From Myxococcota bacterium (GTDB taxonomy: Bacteria; Myxococcota_A; UBA9160; UBA4427): a stretch of 45,913 nt of DNA. Location of the stretch: positions 1 through 45,913 of the forward strand of contig JAPYTP010000022.1 in NCBI GenBank assembly GCA_029941885.1, given 5' to 3'. Shown here in pieces: positions 33,423-42,679 of this stretch; the stretch's first letter is position 1; each line of letters begins with the position of its first letter. The translations under genes were made by a program, and so were the position numbers. The notes under the pieces are model-generated. The model was not told the DNA's origin and searched no databases. It saw only the letters and a list, made by a program, of their open reading frames with translations.

Positions 33423-34721
33423 ATGGTACCGGGTCCCCGCGAACACTCTGCCTCGATTCAATCTCTCATCGAATCGCACACCATGGATCTCGCCCTCGAA
33501 CCTGCGGTCGATGCGGCGCGCCGTGCGGGCGAGCAGGTTCTTCTGGAATCGATCCCCGATGCGGACGAGGCCTCGCGCAAACGCTATCCAGAGATCGCGC
33601 GAGAGATCACCCTGAACGCCCTGGTCGGCCTGGCCGATGGCTATTCGGGAGAGGATCTCCCGCGGCTGATCATGCGCACACCGCGTCGGCTCGCCGGCGT
33701 TCAGGTACCGGGCAATCGGGGTCTCCACGACAATCCGGATACGTTCTATCGGCTGATTCCCCTCGACGGTGAGTCGCATTTCGTGCTCGAGGGGATCGCG
33801 GCGGAGAATCCGGCGACCATCTTCGAACTCTCTGCGCTCACGACGCAGTGGCACACCCTCGCCAATCTGACAAAAGCCGATCTCGGAATCGTCCCGGGCA
33901 GGCGATTCCGAATCCTCTTCGTCCCGGCGTCGTTTGCGAGCGAAGCGCCCGAAGGGGACCGCGGCATCGACCCTACCGTCGATCACGTCGTCGAGCTCCC
34001 ATCCGATTCGGAGATGCTGCTCGTGCGTGAGACCCTCGCCGATTGGGAGCGGGAGCGACCGAGCCGACTCACGATCGAAAACCGCGTCGATCGCGGAGGA
34101 CCTCGGGAGACGGACGACGCGCGTCGCATCCAGATGGCAGCACGCCGTGTCGAGAAATGGTTCAGCGAGGCTTCCCGACTCACCCTCGCCCCTCTCGCCC
34201 AGGCTGCGAATGCGTTCCCGAAACCCGTCATCAGCGGGGAGCATGGGAAGCTCGTGACGATGGCGTACTCGATCGGACATTTCTGGGTGCGTCCCGGTGA
34301 AGCCCTCGTGCTCAGGATCGATCCCGGAGAGGCGGCCTACGTCGGGGCGCCGATCACGAATCTGTGGGGTACGACGAACGACAATTTGGCCAGGGGAGCG
34401 AGTCTGAACTCCAAGCAGGCGGTGTTCGACTCGGATGGCTCCTTTACGTGTGTCCTGAGTCTCGAGGATCCGGGTGTCCACAACTGGTTGGATCCCGATG
34501 GTCTCGAACGCGGATTCCTGTTCTTGCGTTGGGCGGGGCTCGATCCGGAGCGCATGCCCGAACGCGTCCCTGCCCTCGAAACCCGGCTGGTCGCGACGAG
34601 TGATCTTCGCGCGACTCTGCCAGCGGAGACCCGCTGGATCGATCCGAGCGAGCGAGTCCGAATTCAATCTGAACGCGAGAGGAATCATGCCCTTCGCTTC
34701 GAGGAGTTTCTTGATGGCTGA
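33423..34721 (+). CDS. DUF1214-like protein upstream of the sulfotransferase
   Basis: This 432 aa protein from ATG 33423 is preceded by 69 bp that hold the divergent promoter region. Features are GNRGLHDNPDTFYRLIPLDG followed by FVLEG, and a C-terminal NLWGTTNDNLARGASLNSKQ with LEDPGVHNWLDPDG and GFLFLRW. These resemble the DUF1214/DUF1254 family seen in actinobacterial and proteobacterial catabolic loci; the function of that family is unknown. An internal ATG at 33483 is an alternative start. It overlaps the sulfotransferase start by 8 nt, so the two are translationally coupled. The assignment rests on remembered family patterns, not on a search. Confidence 0.6.
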   Translation: MVPGPREHSASIQSLIESHTMDLALEPAVDAARRAGEQVLLESIPDADEASRKRYPEIAREITLNALVGLADGYSGEDLPRLIMRTPRRLAGVQVPGNRGLHDNPDTFYRLIPLDGESHFVLEGIAAENPATIFELSALTTQWHTLANLTKADLGIVPGRRFRILFVPASFASEAPEGDRGIDPTVDHVVELPSDSEMLLVRETLADWERERPSRLTIENRVDRGGPRETDDARRIQMAARRVEKWFSEASRLTLAPLAQAANAFPKPVISGEHGKLVTMAYSIGHFWVRPGEALVLRIDPGEAAYVGAPITNLWGTTNDNLARGASLNSKQAVFDSDGSFTCVLSLEDPGVHNWLDPDGLERGFLFLRWAGLDPERMPERVPALETRLVATSDLRATLPAETRWIDPSERVRIQSERERNHALRFEEFLDG

Positions 34722-35988
34722 GGGAACAGATGCCTACGACCGACGATCGCGATGGGAACCGGCGCCCCGGCCCGAATGGGTCGCTCGGCTGAACGAGGAA
34801 GGCGAACTCTTGAACAGCAAGAGCATCGTCCCGCTCGACGAAAATTCGCTGCTGGCCGAGGCGCGCGCGAACACCGGGCTCGACGACTTCGGAGACGACG
34901 GCTGGATCGATCATTTCCGCGTGCTGATCAAGTCGATCGAAGAGGAGGCCAAGCTCAATTTGATGGGCAGGATCCTGACTCGTTCTGATTTCGTGCAGTA
35001 TCTCGAGATTCGACTCAGGGTGCAGGACTGCTACACCCGCTTCCCCGAGATCGACGACGAGGTCATTCACGAGCCGGTCATGATTCTCGGACATGGGCGG
35101 ACCGGAACGACGATTCTGCACGAGGTCATGTCGACGGATCCACAGTACCGGATCGTGAAACGCTGGGAGGCGATGTTCCCCTGCCCGCCCCCGGAAGCCG
35201 CGAGCTACGACACCGACCCGCGAATCGAAAGGGCGGACAAGCTGATCACGATCTTCGATCGTGTGACGCCGGAGTGGAAGGCGATGCACAAATTCGGGGG
35301 CGATCTTCCCGTCGAGTGCGCCGAGTATCTCTACCCCTGCTTTCTGTCCAATGTATTCGTGTTCTCCTATCAGATCCCGACCTACGCCAAGTACATCCAG
35401 GGGCAGGATGTGGGCCACACGATCCGCTGGCACCAGCGAATCCTGAAGCTCCTTCAGTGGAAATACGAGAAGGACCACTGGCTGCTCAAGAATCCACTCT
35501 GGATCGACCACATCCCCCGCGTCCTCGAAACCTACCCCGATGCAAAGATCATCCTGACGCACCGCGATCCGATCACGGTCTCCGATTCCTTCGTGAACGT
35601 GATGGGAACGATCTTCTGGTGGCGGACGGACGATCCGTGGGGTGGAGGGATGCTCGACGATCTTGTGATGGCAGATGGGCGTGCGGAGACTCAGGCGAAC
35701 CTCATGCGCTGGATGGAGGACGGCACGTTGCGGCCCGGTTTCGTCTCGAACGTGCTCTATCAGGATTTCATGGACGACCCGGTGGACGCGATCCGCCGCG
35801 CATCCGACGACCTTCGAATTCCCTTCGGCGAGGAGTCCGCCGAGCGCGTGCGGAAATACCTCGCCTCGAAACCGAAGGGCAAACACGGGAAATACCAATA
35901 CGACTCAGCGGAGGCAGAGCAGGTCGCGGCGGAGCGTGAACGATTCCGGGCGTATCAGGAATATTTCAAGGTCCCGAACGAGTTCTGA
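34714..35988 (+). CDS. PAPS-dependent sulfotransferase family protein
   Basis: This 424 aa product is of the bacterial sulfotransferase kind, which moves sulfate from PAPS to a hydroxyl or amine. The 5'-phosphosulfate loop is GHGRTGTT (126-133) and the 3'-phosphate motif is LTHRDPITVSDSF (281-293). The segment DHWLLKNPLWIDHIPRV between them is family-typical. ATG 34714 has GAGGAG about 8 nt upstream and overlaps the previous gene. The next gene, an MFS permease, begins 2 nt after its stop. This is a tight three-gene operon that may make and export a sulfated metabolite. Stf0-like or carrier-lipid acceptors are possible; the acceptor is unknown. Confidence 0.88.
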   Translation: MAEGTDAYDRRSRWEPAPRPEWVARLNEEGELLNSKSIVPLDENSLLAEARANTGLDDFGDDGWIDHFRVLIKSIEEEAKLNLMGRILTRSDFVQYLEIRLRVQDCYTRFPEIDDEVIHEPVMILGHGRTGTTILHEVMSTDPQYRIVKRWEAMFPCPPPEAASYDTDPRIERADKLITIFDRVTPEWKAMHKFGGDLPVECAEYLYPCFLSNVFVFSYQIPTYAKYIQGQDVGHTIRWHQRILKLLQWKYEKDHWLLKNPLWIDHIPRVLETYPDAKIILTHRDPITVSDSFVNVMGTIFWWRTDDPWGGGMLDDLVMADGRAETQANLMRWMEDGTLRPGFVSNVLYQDFMDDPVDAIRRASDDLRIPFGEESAERVRKYLASKPKGKHGKYQYDSAEAEQVAAERERFRAYQEYFKVPNEF

Positions 35989-35990
35989 GT

Positions 35991-37265
35991 ATGTCCCGAT
36001 CTGTCAGTGACCGGCAGGCCAAGGTCGCTCTCGGCATCCTGTCGACGGTCTACGCCGTCAATCTTCTCGACCGGCAGATCCTGTCGATGCTGTTGGTGCC
36101 GATCCAGCAGGACCTCGGCATCTCCGACAGCGCTCTCGGCTTTTTGACGGGGACCTCTTTCGCCCTCTTCTATGCGACGGCCGGAATTCCGATTGCACGC
36201 TGGGCCGATCGAGGCACGCGCATCCACGTGATCGCATTGGGTCTCACACTCTGGAGCGCCGCGACCGCGGCTTGCGGGCTCGCGCGATCCTTCACGCAAC
36301 TGGCGATCGCCCGGGTGCTCGTGGGCGTCGGAGAGGCCGCCGGGAGTCCGCCGGCCCACTCGCTGATCTCGGACTATTTTCCACCCGAGCGACGCGCTCG
36401 CTCGATCGCGTTGTACACGATGGGCGCGAGCGTCGGGATCGGGCTTGGCTACGCCCTCGGTGGGTCACTCAGCGAGCGATTCGGTTGGCGAGCGACCTTC
36501 CTGATCGTCGGACTCCCCGGACTGTTCCTCGCACTCGTGGTGCGGTTCATGATGAAGGAGCCCAGGCGTGGCGAGATCGAGGGCCGGGATGATCACGGAG
36601 AACAGCCCGCGGTTCGTGAGGCGCTTGCGCGACTCTGGCGGATCCGGAGCTATCGCCAGATCGCGCTGGCGACCGCCCTCTACAACCTGGCCTCCTATGG
36701 TTTCATGATGTGGGTGCCGACCTTCCTGGTGCGCGTCCACGAGATGGGACGGACAGAGAGTGGCGCCTGGCTCGGACTGATCTCGGCGAGCTGCGGTCTG
36801 GCGGGCGCCTACGCCGGCGGCTGGCTCGCCGACTATGGGGTGGCTCGCGACCGGCGCTGGTCGTGCTGGCTGCCGGCTTGTGCGGGGGTGCTGGCAACCC
36901 CCTTCATCTTCGCGTTCCTGTTGGTCGATACAGGGGAACTCGCCCTCCTCTGTTATGTCCCGATTTCCTTCCTCTCCGCGAGCTGGAGCGCACCGACCTA
37001 TGCCGTGATCCAGGGACTGGTTTCCCTTCGGATGCGCGCGATGGCCTCGGCAGTGCTGCTCTTTGCGCTCAACCTGATTGGACTCGGACTGGGGCCGCAA
37101 TTCGTCGGGATCTTGAATGACCTGCTGGATCCCCGCTTCGGAGTCGAGGCAATTCGTTATTCGCTTCTCGCCATTGGAATGGGCAAGGCCTGGGGTTCGA
37201 TCCATTCCCTTTTGGCAGCGCGTCATCTGCGAAAGGACCTCGACCAGGCCGTTCTGGCAAACTGA
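35991..37265 (+). CDS. MFS transporter (spinster-like)
   Basis: This 424 aa permease has about 12 transmembrane segments. Features are YAVNLLDRQILSMLLVPIQQ, GIPIARWADRGTRIHVI (loop 2-3 motif A), VGVGEAAGSPPAHSLISDYF and SIALYTMGASVGIGLGYALG. It is closest in pattern to the spinster (Spns) branch, which exports lipids and lipophilic compounds. It lies 2 nt after the sulfotransferase stop, so it is probably co-translated and may export the product. The substrate is unknown. Confidence 0.9.
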   Translation: MSRSVSDRQAKVALGILSTVYAVNLLDRQILSMLLVPIQQDLGISDSALGFLTGTSFALFYATAGIPIARWADRGTRIHVIALGLTLWSAATAACGLARSFTQLAIARVLVGVGEAAGSPPAHSLISDYFPPERRARSIALYTMGASVGIGLGYALGGSLSERFGWRATFLIVGLPGLFLALVVRFMMKEPRRGEIEGRDDHGEQPAVREALARLWRIRSYRQIALATALYNLASYGFMMWVPTFLVRVHEMGRTESGAWLGLISASCGLAGAYAGGWLADYGVARDRRWSCWLPACAGVLATPFIFAFLLVDTGELALLCYVPISFLSASWSAPTYAVIQGLVSLRMRAMASAVLLFALNLIGLGLGPQFVGILNDLLDPRFGVEAIRYSLLAIGMGKAWGSIHSLLAARHLRKDLDQAVLAN

Positions 37266-37321
37266 TCGGGACCCCGTCGAGAGGAGTCCGGGACCGGATC
37301 TCGAGACCGCTCGTGCGAGGT

Positions 37322-39253
37322 CTAGGGCTCGGGCGAGTACCAGATCGGCGACGTGTAGGCGCGCTGTTGCAGAGCCGCCGGGACCTCCTTGGGAGGCTCC
37401 TCGCCGAAGCGCGCAGCATCGTAGGTCGTCCAGCGCGGCGTAGGAATCTCGAGTACACGGACGTAGTAGAGCGCGGGCTCGTTCGGCTCGAATTCCGGAT
37501 CACGCCAGACCGTCCCGAGCTCCGCGTCGCCGATCGCGTTCGTGTAGGTCGCAGCCCTTGTGTCGACCGTGTTCCCGACGGCTTTCCGGCAACGCCCGTT
37601 GCGACCGATCCTGCGTCCGTCCGAGACCGCAACGTCATGGATCCGCTCGTGCACGCTTCCGTCTAGCGGGTCCACCCAGAGCTTCACGATCTGGATGCGG
37701 TCGAGATTCGCGCCCTCGGGATCCCGTAGGGCTGAAACCAGAAAGCGCGGCGCCTGGATTGCCTTCATCCCGGGTGGTTTCGCGGGCAACTCCCCGCCCA
37801 TCGGAACGCCCCCCTCGTATCCGATCGACGCGACATCCGGTTTCAGCGCATCCTCGTCGTCGAATTCCCAGCCGCCGAAGAAGCGGACCGACATTCTTGG
37901 CCCGGTCGTCGAATAGGTCTCACGCCGCGCCATCGCATCGAAGATCGATGCACGGGTGTTTGCGTGCGCCCAGACCGCCGCATACCCGGAGGCAACGAGG
38001 TTCCATGTGTACATCCCTTCGGCGAGCTCGGTGCTGCGAACGTAGGCTGCGAACTCCGGCCCATCGGGCATTTCGAAGCTCGCCCAGGGATCCCTTGCGC
38101 GTCCGGCATAGGGCTCGTTGCTCGAGAACTTGCCCCAGAAATCGGCGTCGTCTGCGGTCGCCAGACTCGTGTGGGCATCCGTGCTGCCGATCAGACCGAA
38201 TTGGAACGGATTCACACCGAGAGCAAGTCCGAGCGATAGCCCGCGTCCGAGCGCCGGGCGCACGTACTCGCCCGCGTACATCCAATCTTCGTGTTTGCCG
38301 GTCGGCATCATGCCGCGCATGAAATCCCAGGTGCCGAAGTCCGCAAACTCGTCGTCTGGTGACAGAAAGGGCGCCGCCTCACTATCGCCCTTGATCTGGG
38401 TCGCCTCGACGATGCGCTCCCAGCGCATGCGCGACTGCGCGTAGGCCTGCGTGAGGGGCTCTCCGTCGAAACGGGTCTGCTCGAACATGCGGCCCGCGCT
38501 CAGATTGCTGTTGTGCGGGATCGCCATGACGCGTCCGCCGGTCTGCTCTTCGTAGCGTGCGAGGAATTCCCAGAGCTTCTCGGGATCCGGACTCTCGATG
38601 GAGCTGAAGGGCCGGATCTGCCGTGTGCGATCGGCGCCGTCGCGAAAGAGCACATTGCGATGGAGGTTGGCGCCCCCCGGCATCGAGGTCCATTCGTAGC
38701 CGATGAAGGCGGTGAATCGCCCGGGATCGTTTGCCCGCTCGGCCGCGTCGATGACCCTTTGCCAGACCGTTCCCACGAAGGAGCGGTCGCCGATGATATC
38801 GATCCCGCCGGCGAGAGAGAGCGCGAATTCGGCGCCGATGAGGGAGCGCCGCCCCTCCTCGAGAAGCGCTAGCCAGCGGGCCCCTCGATCGGTCGCGATA
38901 AGCGACGGGAATTTCTCCTCGAGCATCGGATAGAGGCCCAGGTATTCGCTGTGGTCCGAGACGAGCAGGAAATCGAGGGGCCGGCGAAGTCGGATCCTCT
39001 GCCCGTTGTGTGCGGTGATCTCCTCGCCCCGAGCGAAGCGGAAGGCGGCCTCCGGAGCCAGCCGTTCGTTGCCCGAACCGCCGGCGTCCGGGGACCAACT
39101 GCTGTGTACGTGGGTGTCGCCCCAATAGAGATTTTGGGGATAGTCGATGCCCGCATGAGGGGAATAGCTCTGCTCCGCGCTCGCGGGCCCGATCGCGACC
39201 GAGAGCGCGATCGCGCCTGCCAGAAGGGACATGCGCCCGCTCATCTCATTCAT
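37322..39253 (-). CDS. Exported DUF3604 (PHP-like metal hydrolase) protein
   Basis: This 643 aa protein has a signal peptide (LLAGAIALSVAIGPASA, likely cut before EQSYSP) and a PHP-like N-terminal metal site, NLYWGDTHVHSSWSPDA. Other marks are PLDFLLVSDHSEYLG, FIGYEWTSMPGGANLHRNVL, PHNSNLSAG and LIGSTDAHTSLATADD. These match DUF3604, a family of large periplasmic or secreted proteins of unproven activity. Relatives are found in marine Proteobacteria and often near sulfatase or lipid genes. The ATG at 39253 has AGGAG. It is convergent with the MFS gene. Confidence 0.88.
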   Translation of the reverse strand: MNEMSGRMSLLAGAIALSVAIGPASAEQSYSPHAGIDYPQNLYWGDTHVHSSWSPDAGGSGNERLAPEAAFRFARGEEITAHNGQRIRLRRPLDFLLVSDHSEYLGLYPMLEEKFPSLIATDRGARWLALLEEGRRSLIGAEFALSLAGGIDIIGDRSFVGTVWQRVIDAAERANDPGRFTAFIGYEWTSMPGGANLHRNVLFRDGADRTRQIRPFSSIESPDPEKLWEFLARYEEQTGGRVMAIPHNSNLSAGRMFEQTRFDGEPLTQAYAQSRMRWERIVEATQIKGDSEAAPFLSPDDEFADFGTWDFMRGMMPTGKHEDWMYAGEYVRPALGRGLSLGLALGVNPFQFGLIGSTDAHTSLATADDADFWGKFSSNEPYAGRARDPWASFEMPDGPEFAAYVRSTELAEGMYTWNLVASGYAAVWAHANTRASIFDAMARRETYSTTGPRMSVRFFGGWEFDDEDALKPDVASIGYEGGVPMGGELPAKPPGMKAIQAPRFLVSALRDPEGANLDRIQIVKLWVDPLDGSVHERIHDVAVSDGRRIGRNGRCRKAVGNTVDTRAATYTNAIGDAELGTVWRDPEFEPNEPALYYVRVLEIPTPRWTTYDAARFGEEPPKEVPAALQQRAYTSPIWYSPEP

Positions 39254-39298
39254 CGAATCGATCTCCTCTGTGAGGGAGCTCAGCCGGCATCCGCCCGA

Positions 39299-40069
39299 TC
39301 AGGCGTGGCTGACGTAGCCGCCATCGACGTTGATCGTCTGGCCAGTGATATAGCTCGCATCCGGCCCGACCAGAAAGGCGATCGCCCGCCCCGCGTCGAG
39401 TTCGGGATCCCCCTCGCGGCCCATGGGCGTCTTCGCGAGGTAGGCCTCGTATTGATCGGGGTACATCTTCCAGTAGTCGGCGACGCCCTCGGTGGCGGCA
39501 TTCGGGCAGACGCAGTTGACGGTGATGCCGTACGCGCCCCACTCCTTGGCCACGGATCCGCTGAGTGCGCGCAGTGCCTCCTTCGCGGTGGTATACGCCG
39601 CCATGAAAGGCGCGAATTCCGATCCGTCGCACGAGGAGATATTGACGACCCGAGCGCAGTCACTCTCCACGAGATGCGGGAAGCACGCGCGCATGAAGAA
39701 GAAGCTGCCCTTCACATCGACGTCGAGGAGCCGATCGAATTGTTCGTCGGTCTGATCGACGGCTGCGCTGTAGAGATCGTCCTTTCGCGCCCCCGTGGCG
39801 TTGTTGATCAGGATGTCGAGGGCGCCCCATTCCGCCACCACAGTGGCGACGGTCGCCTCGACCTGACGCCGATCGCGAACGTCGCATTCGAACGACATCG
39901 CCCGGGCACCGAGCGCACGAAGCTCCTTCGCCGCATCGGGACCGGTCTCAGGATCGATCTCGGCGATCGCGATCGCGGCTCCCTCCCGAGCGAGCGCTCT
40001 CGCGATGCCGCGGCCGACCCCGCGGCCCGCGCCGCTGACCACCGCGATCCGCCCCTCGAGAGTCCCCAT
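39299..40069 (-). CDS. SDR-family NAD(P)-dependent oxidoreductase
   Basis: This 256 aa classical SDR has SGAGRGVGRGIARALA (nucleotide site; SGAG in place of TGAG), CDV for the adenine ring, ILINNATG, catalytic Ser in NISSCDG, YTTAKEALRALS (Tyr-Lys) and a typical end GQTINVDGGYVSHA. An FabG-like or hydroxyacyl-CoA dehydrogenase role is possible. It is the upstream member of a same-strand pair with the DUF3604 gene (45 bp between) and divergent from coq4. Confidence 0.92.
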   Translation of the reverse strand: MGTLEGRIAVVSGAGRGVGRGIARALAREGAAIAIAEIDPETGPDAAKELRALGARAMSFECDVRDRRQVEATVATVVAEWGALDILINNATGARKDDLYSAAVDQTDEQFDRLLDVDVKGSFFFMRACFPHLVESDCARVVNISSCDGSEFAPFMAAYTTAKEALRALSGSVAKEWGAYGITVNCVCPNAATEGVADYWKMYPDQYEAYLAKTPMGREGDPELDAGRAIAFLVGPDASYITGQTINVDGGYVSHA

Positions 40070-40138
40070 GCCCGTTGCACCCCCGCCTTCCCACGGCGCA
40101 CTGGTGTCGCGCCCCGCCTCGCTAGACTAGGACAATCC

Positions 40139-40930
40139 ATGCCGGGGAGATCAAGGCGCATGAGGCGTGCTGAAACAACCGAGTCGAGACCATCGATCCG
40201 GACCCGGCTGCGCGCGATCGTCGAGACCGCGGGCCTCTTCCAGACTGTCTTGTTCGGTCGTAGCAAGGATCCGGTCGAGGGGATCCGGGTCTATGACATC
40301 CTGGCGCGCTGGCTGGGGCGGGGCGACCGGCACATGTTGTCCCGCATGCGTGCGTCCGAGCAGGGGCGTCGTCTCCTCGACGAACGACAGGACGTCCTCG
40401 CGCCTCTCACGAATCGCCATACGCTACGTGCGATGCCCGACGGGTCGGTGGGGCTCGCGTTGGTGACCTTCCTCGACTCGCGGGAGATCTATCCCGAGGA
40501 GCTCGCCCGCAAGGTTCGCGAGGCACGCGCTACCTCGGGTGGGGTTGCGCCGGGCGCATCACCCGACGTCGCCTACCTGCACGATCGATTCAGGGATCTG
40601 CACGATCTCTGGCATGTCGTCACGGGATACGACAACGATTGGGCAGGTGAGTACGGCGTCGTCGCCTTCTCGGCGGAGCAGGTCGGCTACCGCTCGCAGT
40701 CGATCGCGACCTTCGTGAGCTCGCTGCTCGCCTCGATCCGCGGCCGTCCCGATGTACTGGGCACCTGGTTCGAAGCGCGACGCCGAGCCGGTCGGGCAAG
40801 CTTTCTGCTTGCGGAAGACTGGCCTGCGCTGCTCCCGCTGCCACTGGATCGGGTTCGCCGCCAGCTTTCGCTCGAGCCGATTCCGGACTATCGACCCCTT
40901 CCCAACGTGGGCTACCGCAACGCCCGCTGA
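40139..40930 (+). CDS. Coq4-family ubiquinone biosynthesis protein
   Basis: This 263 aa protein has the Coq4 fingerprint: RFRDLHDLWHVVTGYDNDWA with His155, Asp156, His159 and Glu171 matching HDxxHx(11)E. It also has YPEELARKVREAR and YDILARWLG. Coq4 is a scaffold or C1-decarboxylase/hydroxylase component of ubiquinone synthesis in eukaryotes and some bacteria. The organism should therefore make ubiquinone or a related quinone. ATG 40139 has AGGA about 6 nt upstream; ATG 40160 is an alternative. No other quinone gene is nearby. It is followed on the same strand by a VOC protein. Confidence 0.9.
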   Translation: MPGRSRRMRRAETTESRPSIRTRLRAIVETAGLFQTVLFGRSKDPVEGIRVYDILARWLGRGDRHMLSRMRASEQGRRLLDERQDVLAPLTNRHTLRAMPDGSVGLALVTFLDSREIYPEELARKVREARATSGGVAPGASPDVAYLHDRFRDLHDLWHVVTGYDNDWAGEYGVVAFSAEQVGYRSQSIATFVSSLLASIRGRPDVLGTWFEARRRAGRASFLLAEDWPALLPLPLDRVRRQLSLEPIPDYRPLPNVGYRNAR

Positions 40931-41059
40931 GGCGACCCGGCGCGCCCTCGTCGACGGATCCGGCAGCAAGCCGCATCTCGACAGTCAATTCGAAGTCGGC
41001 GACGCTGTCGCGTCCGACGCATCAGTCGCCAACAAAGACTCACGAACGAAGGGATCCAG

Positions 41060-41440
41060 ATGAAGACCACCCTCGGCCAGTATTGCATCAATGTCGCGAA
41101 CATGGAGCGTGCGGTCTCGTTCTACCAGGACGCGATCGGACTCGAGATCACCAACAAGATCGAAGAGGACACTTTCCGTGAGACGATTCTGGGAACCGAC
41201 GGGGGTGCGCGGATCCAGCTGGCCTATCACTTCGGCAAGGACGAGCCGATCCAACACATCAACTCCTTCTGGAAGCACTACGTCTACACCGACGACTGCA
41301 AGGGTCTCTACGCGCGCGCGATCGAGGGCGGGGGCGAATCCGTGCTCGAGCCGATGGTCCTCGAGCGCTGGAATTGTACGGTTGCGATGGTAAAGGACCC
41401 CGACGGCTACTCGCTAGAGATCATCCAGAACGACGACTGA
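41060..41440 (+). CDS. VOC (glyoxalase I-like) family protein
   Basis: This 126 aa single-module VOC protein starts MKTTLGQYCINVANMERAVS, then FYQDAIGLEITNKI and, at the end, VAMVKDPDGYSLEIIQND. The fold is that of lactoylglutathione lyase. The final metal Glu (LEII) is present; the first-strand ligand would be Gln7 rather than His. Substrate and metal use cannot be decided. AAGGG lies before the ATG. Its 3' end overlaps the convergent kinase-like gene by 27 bp. Confidence 0.87.
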   Translation: MKTTLGQYCINVANMERAVSFYQDAIGLEITNKIEEDTFRETILGTDGGARIQLAYHFGKDEPIQHINSFWKHYVYTDDCKGLYARAIEGGGESVLEPMVLERWNCTVAMVKDPDGYSLEIIQNDD

Positions 41441-42583
41441 TCGTCGGGCAGAGCGGTCCCAGAAACTCCCGTCGAGCATGGACTCGAGGGTCGCGCGGTG
41501 GGGAATCCGGTCGTCCGGATCCGCGGCGGGTTCGGCCTGACCGAAGTGGACCATCCGCTCGCTGATCCGAGACATGATGATCGCATGTCGCAGAGCGCCG
41601 TAGGTTTCATACCAGCGAAGATCCTCGACCGGATGGCCTGTGATCTTCTGGTACATCTCGGCGAGGTCGTCCGGACGCAGGAAATCGGGCAATCCATCCA
41701 TTCCCATCCCCTCGAAGAGCTTCTGGAAGAAGGTGTGCATGAACGAGAGCCAACCGAGATCGAGTTCTCGAGTGCCGAGTCCTGCCATCTCCCAATCGAG
41801 AATCGCGACGGTTTCGAAACCCTCGTTGCTGTACATCACGTTGCCGATCCGAGAGTCCCCCCAGCTCACGACTGTGCTCGTCTCGTTCGGCCAGTGCTGC
41901 TCGAGGTGGCGGAAGGCGCGCTCGATCAGCGGAGAGGGCCTCTCGGGAGTTGCCCACTCGTAGTAGGCACGTTGGTTGGCCACGTGCCGCCTGAGCGCCG
42001 TGCTTCCCGAGACCGGAAACTCGAGAAAGGAGGTGTCATTGGCTTCGCGGTCGATCGCGTGAATCTTTGCGATGGCCGCAATCGTGTTCTCCATGAGAGA
42101 GCGCCGATCCTGCGACGACGCGTCGTGAACGAAGCCCTCGATGGCGTAGGTCGGGACGTCGGTCGGAACCCGTCCCTCCACCCGCTCCATCACGAAGAAC
42201 ACCGCCCCGAGCACGTTTTCATCGAGTTCCAACCAACGCACGGAAGGAACGGGGACGCCATTCGCGGCGGCCAGACGCATGACCTTCGCCTGCATTTCCA
42301 GGTCGTAGGACGGAAAGGTCGGATGGTCTGCCTGCGAGGGCGCCATGCGGCCGACGAAGGAACCGCCTTCGCGGGAACCGCTCTCGCCGGTCCAGGTCGC
42401 ATCGAAGAGCAGGGTCTCGCTCGACATGCCCGAGCCGGAGGGGCTCGAGATTTCCGAGATCTTCGGCGCCGCGCCGCCCGAAAGCCGTTCCGCCAACCAT
42501 GCCTGCAAATTCACGCGCAGCGCTTCGTCGTCTCGGCTCGTACGGACCGGACTGTCGGTGTTCTCGTTTTCGTCTTCCGCCAT
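41414..42583 (-). CDS. Phosphotransferase (APH/ACAD10-like) family protein
   Basis: This 389 aa kinase-fold protein has GAVFFVMERVEGRVP (hinge), the catalytic loop WGDSRIGNVMYS, where the usual His of HGDxxxxN is Trp, and the metal motif AILDWEMAGLG (DxD-like). This family resembles the N-terminal kinase domain of ACAD10/11, which phosphorylates 4-hydroxyacyl-CoAs, and often occurs with acyl-CoA degradation genes. GGAGG precedes the ATG at 42583. Antibiotic resistance is not implied. The VOC gene runs convergently and overlaps by 27 bp. Confidence 0.85.
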   Translation of the reverse strand: MAEDENENTDSPVRTSRDDEALRVNLQAWLAERLSGGAAPKISEISSPSGSGMSSETLLFDATWTGESGSREGGSFVGRMAPSQADHPTFPSYDLEMQAKVMRLAAANGVPVPSVRWLELDENVLGAVFFVMERVEGRVPTDVPTYAIEGFVHDASSQDRRSLMENTIAAIAKIHAIDREANDTSFLEFPVSGSTALRRHVANQRAYYEWATPERPSPLIERAFRHLEQHWPNETSTVVSWGDSRIGNVMYSNEGFETVAILDWEMAGLGTRELDLGWLSFMHTFFQKLFEGMGMDGLPDFLRPDDLAEMYQKITGHPVEDLRWYETYGALRHAIIMSRISERMVHFGQAEPAADPDDRIPHRATLESMLDGSFWDRSARRSVVVLDDL

Positions 42584-42679
42584 GCTCGATCCTCCAGAGG
42601 GTTGTGTCGATTCCATCGCGATGGATGCGTGTGGGATCGAATCTGGGTACGCCGTCGTCGGGTCCTTGCGCACCCCGCC

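Noticed and set aside
33354..34688. Upstream extension of the LLM gene to a 733-codon frame
   Set aside because: The extension is antisense to the DUF1214-like gene, and LLM family proteins begin near LDFWLG at 33353.
38951..40138. Upstream extension of the Coq4 gene to a 659-codon frame
   Set aside because: The extra part lies opposite the SDR and DUF3604 genes and has no Coq4 similarity.
41414..42583. Aminoglycoside resistance gene
   Set aside because: The catalytic loop has Trp for His and the context is catabolic. An ACAD10-like kinase is more likely.
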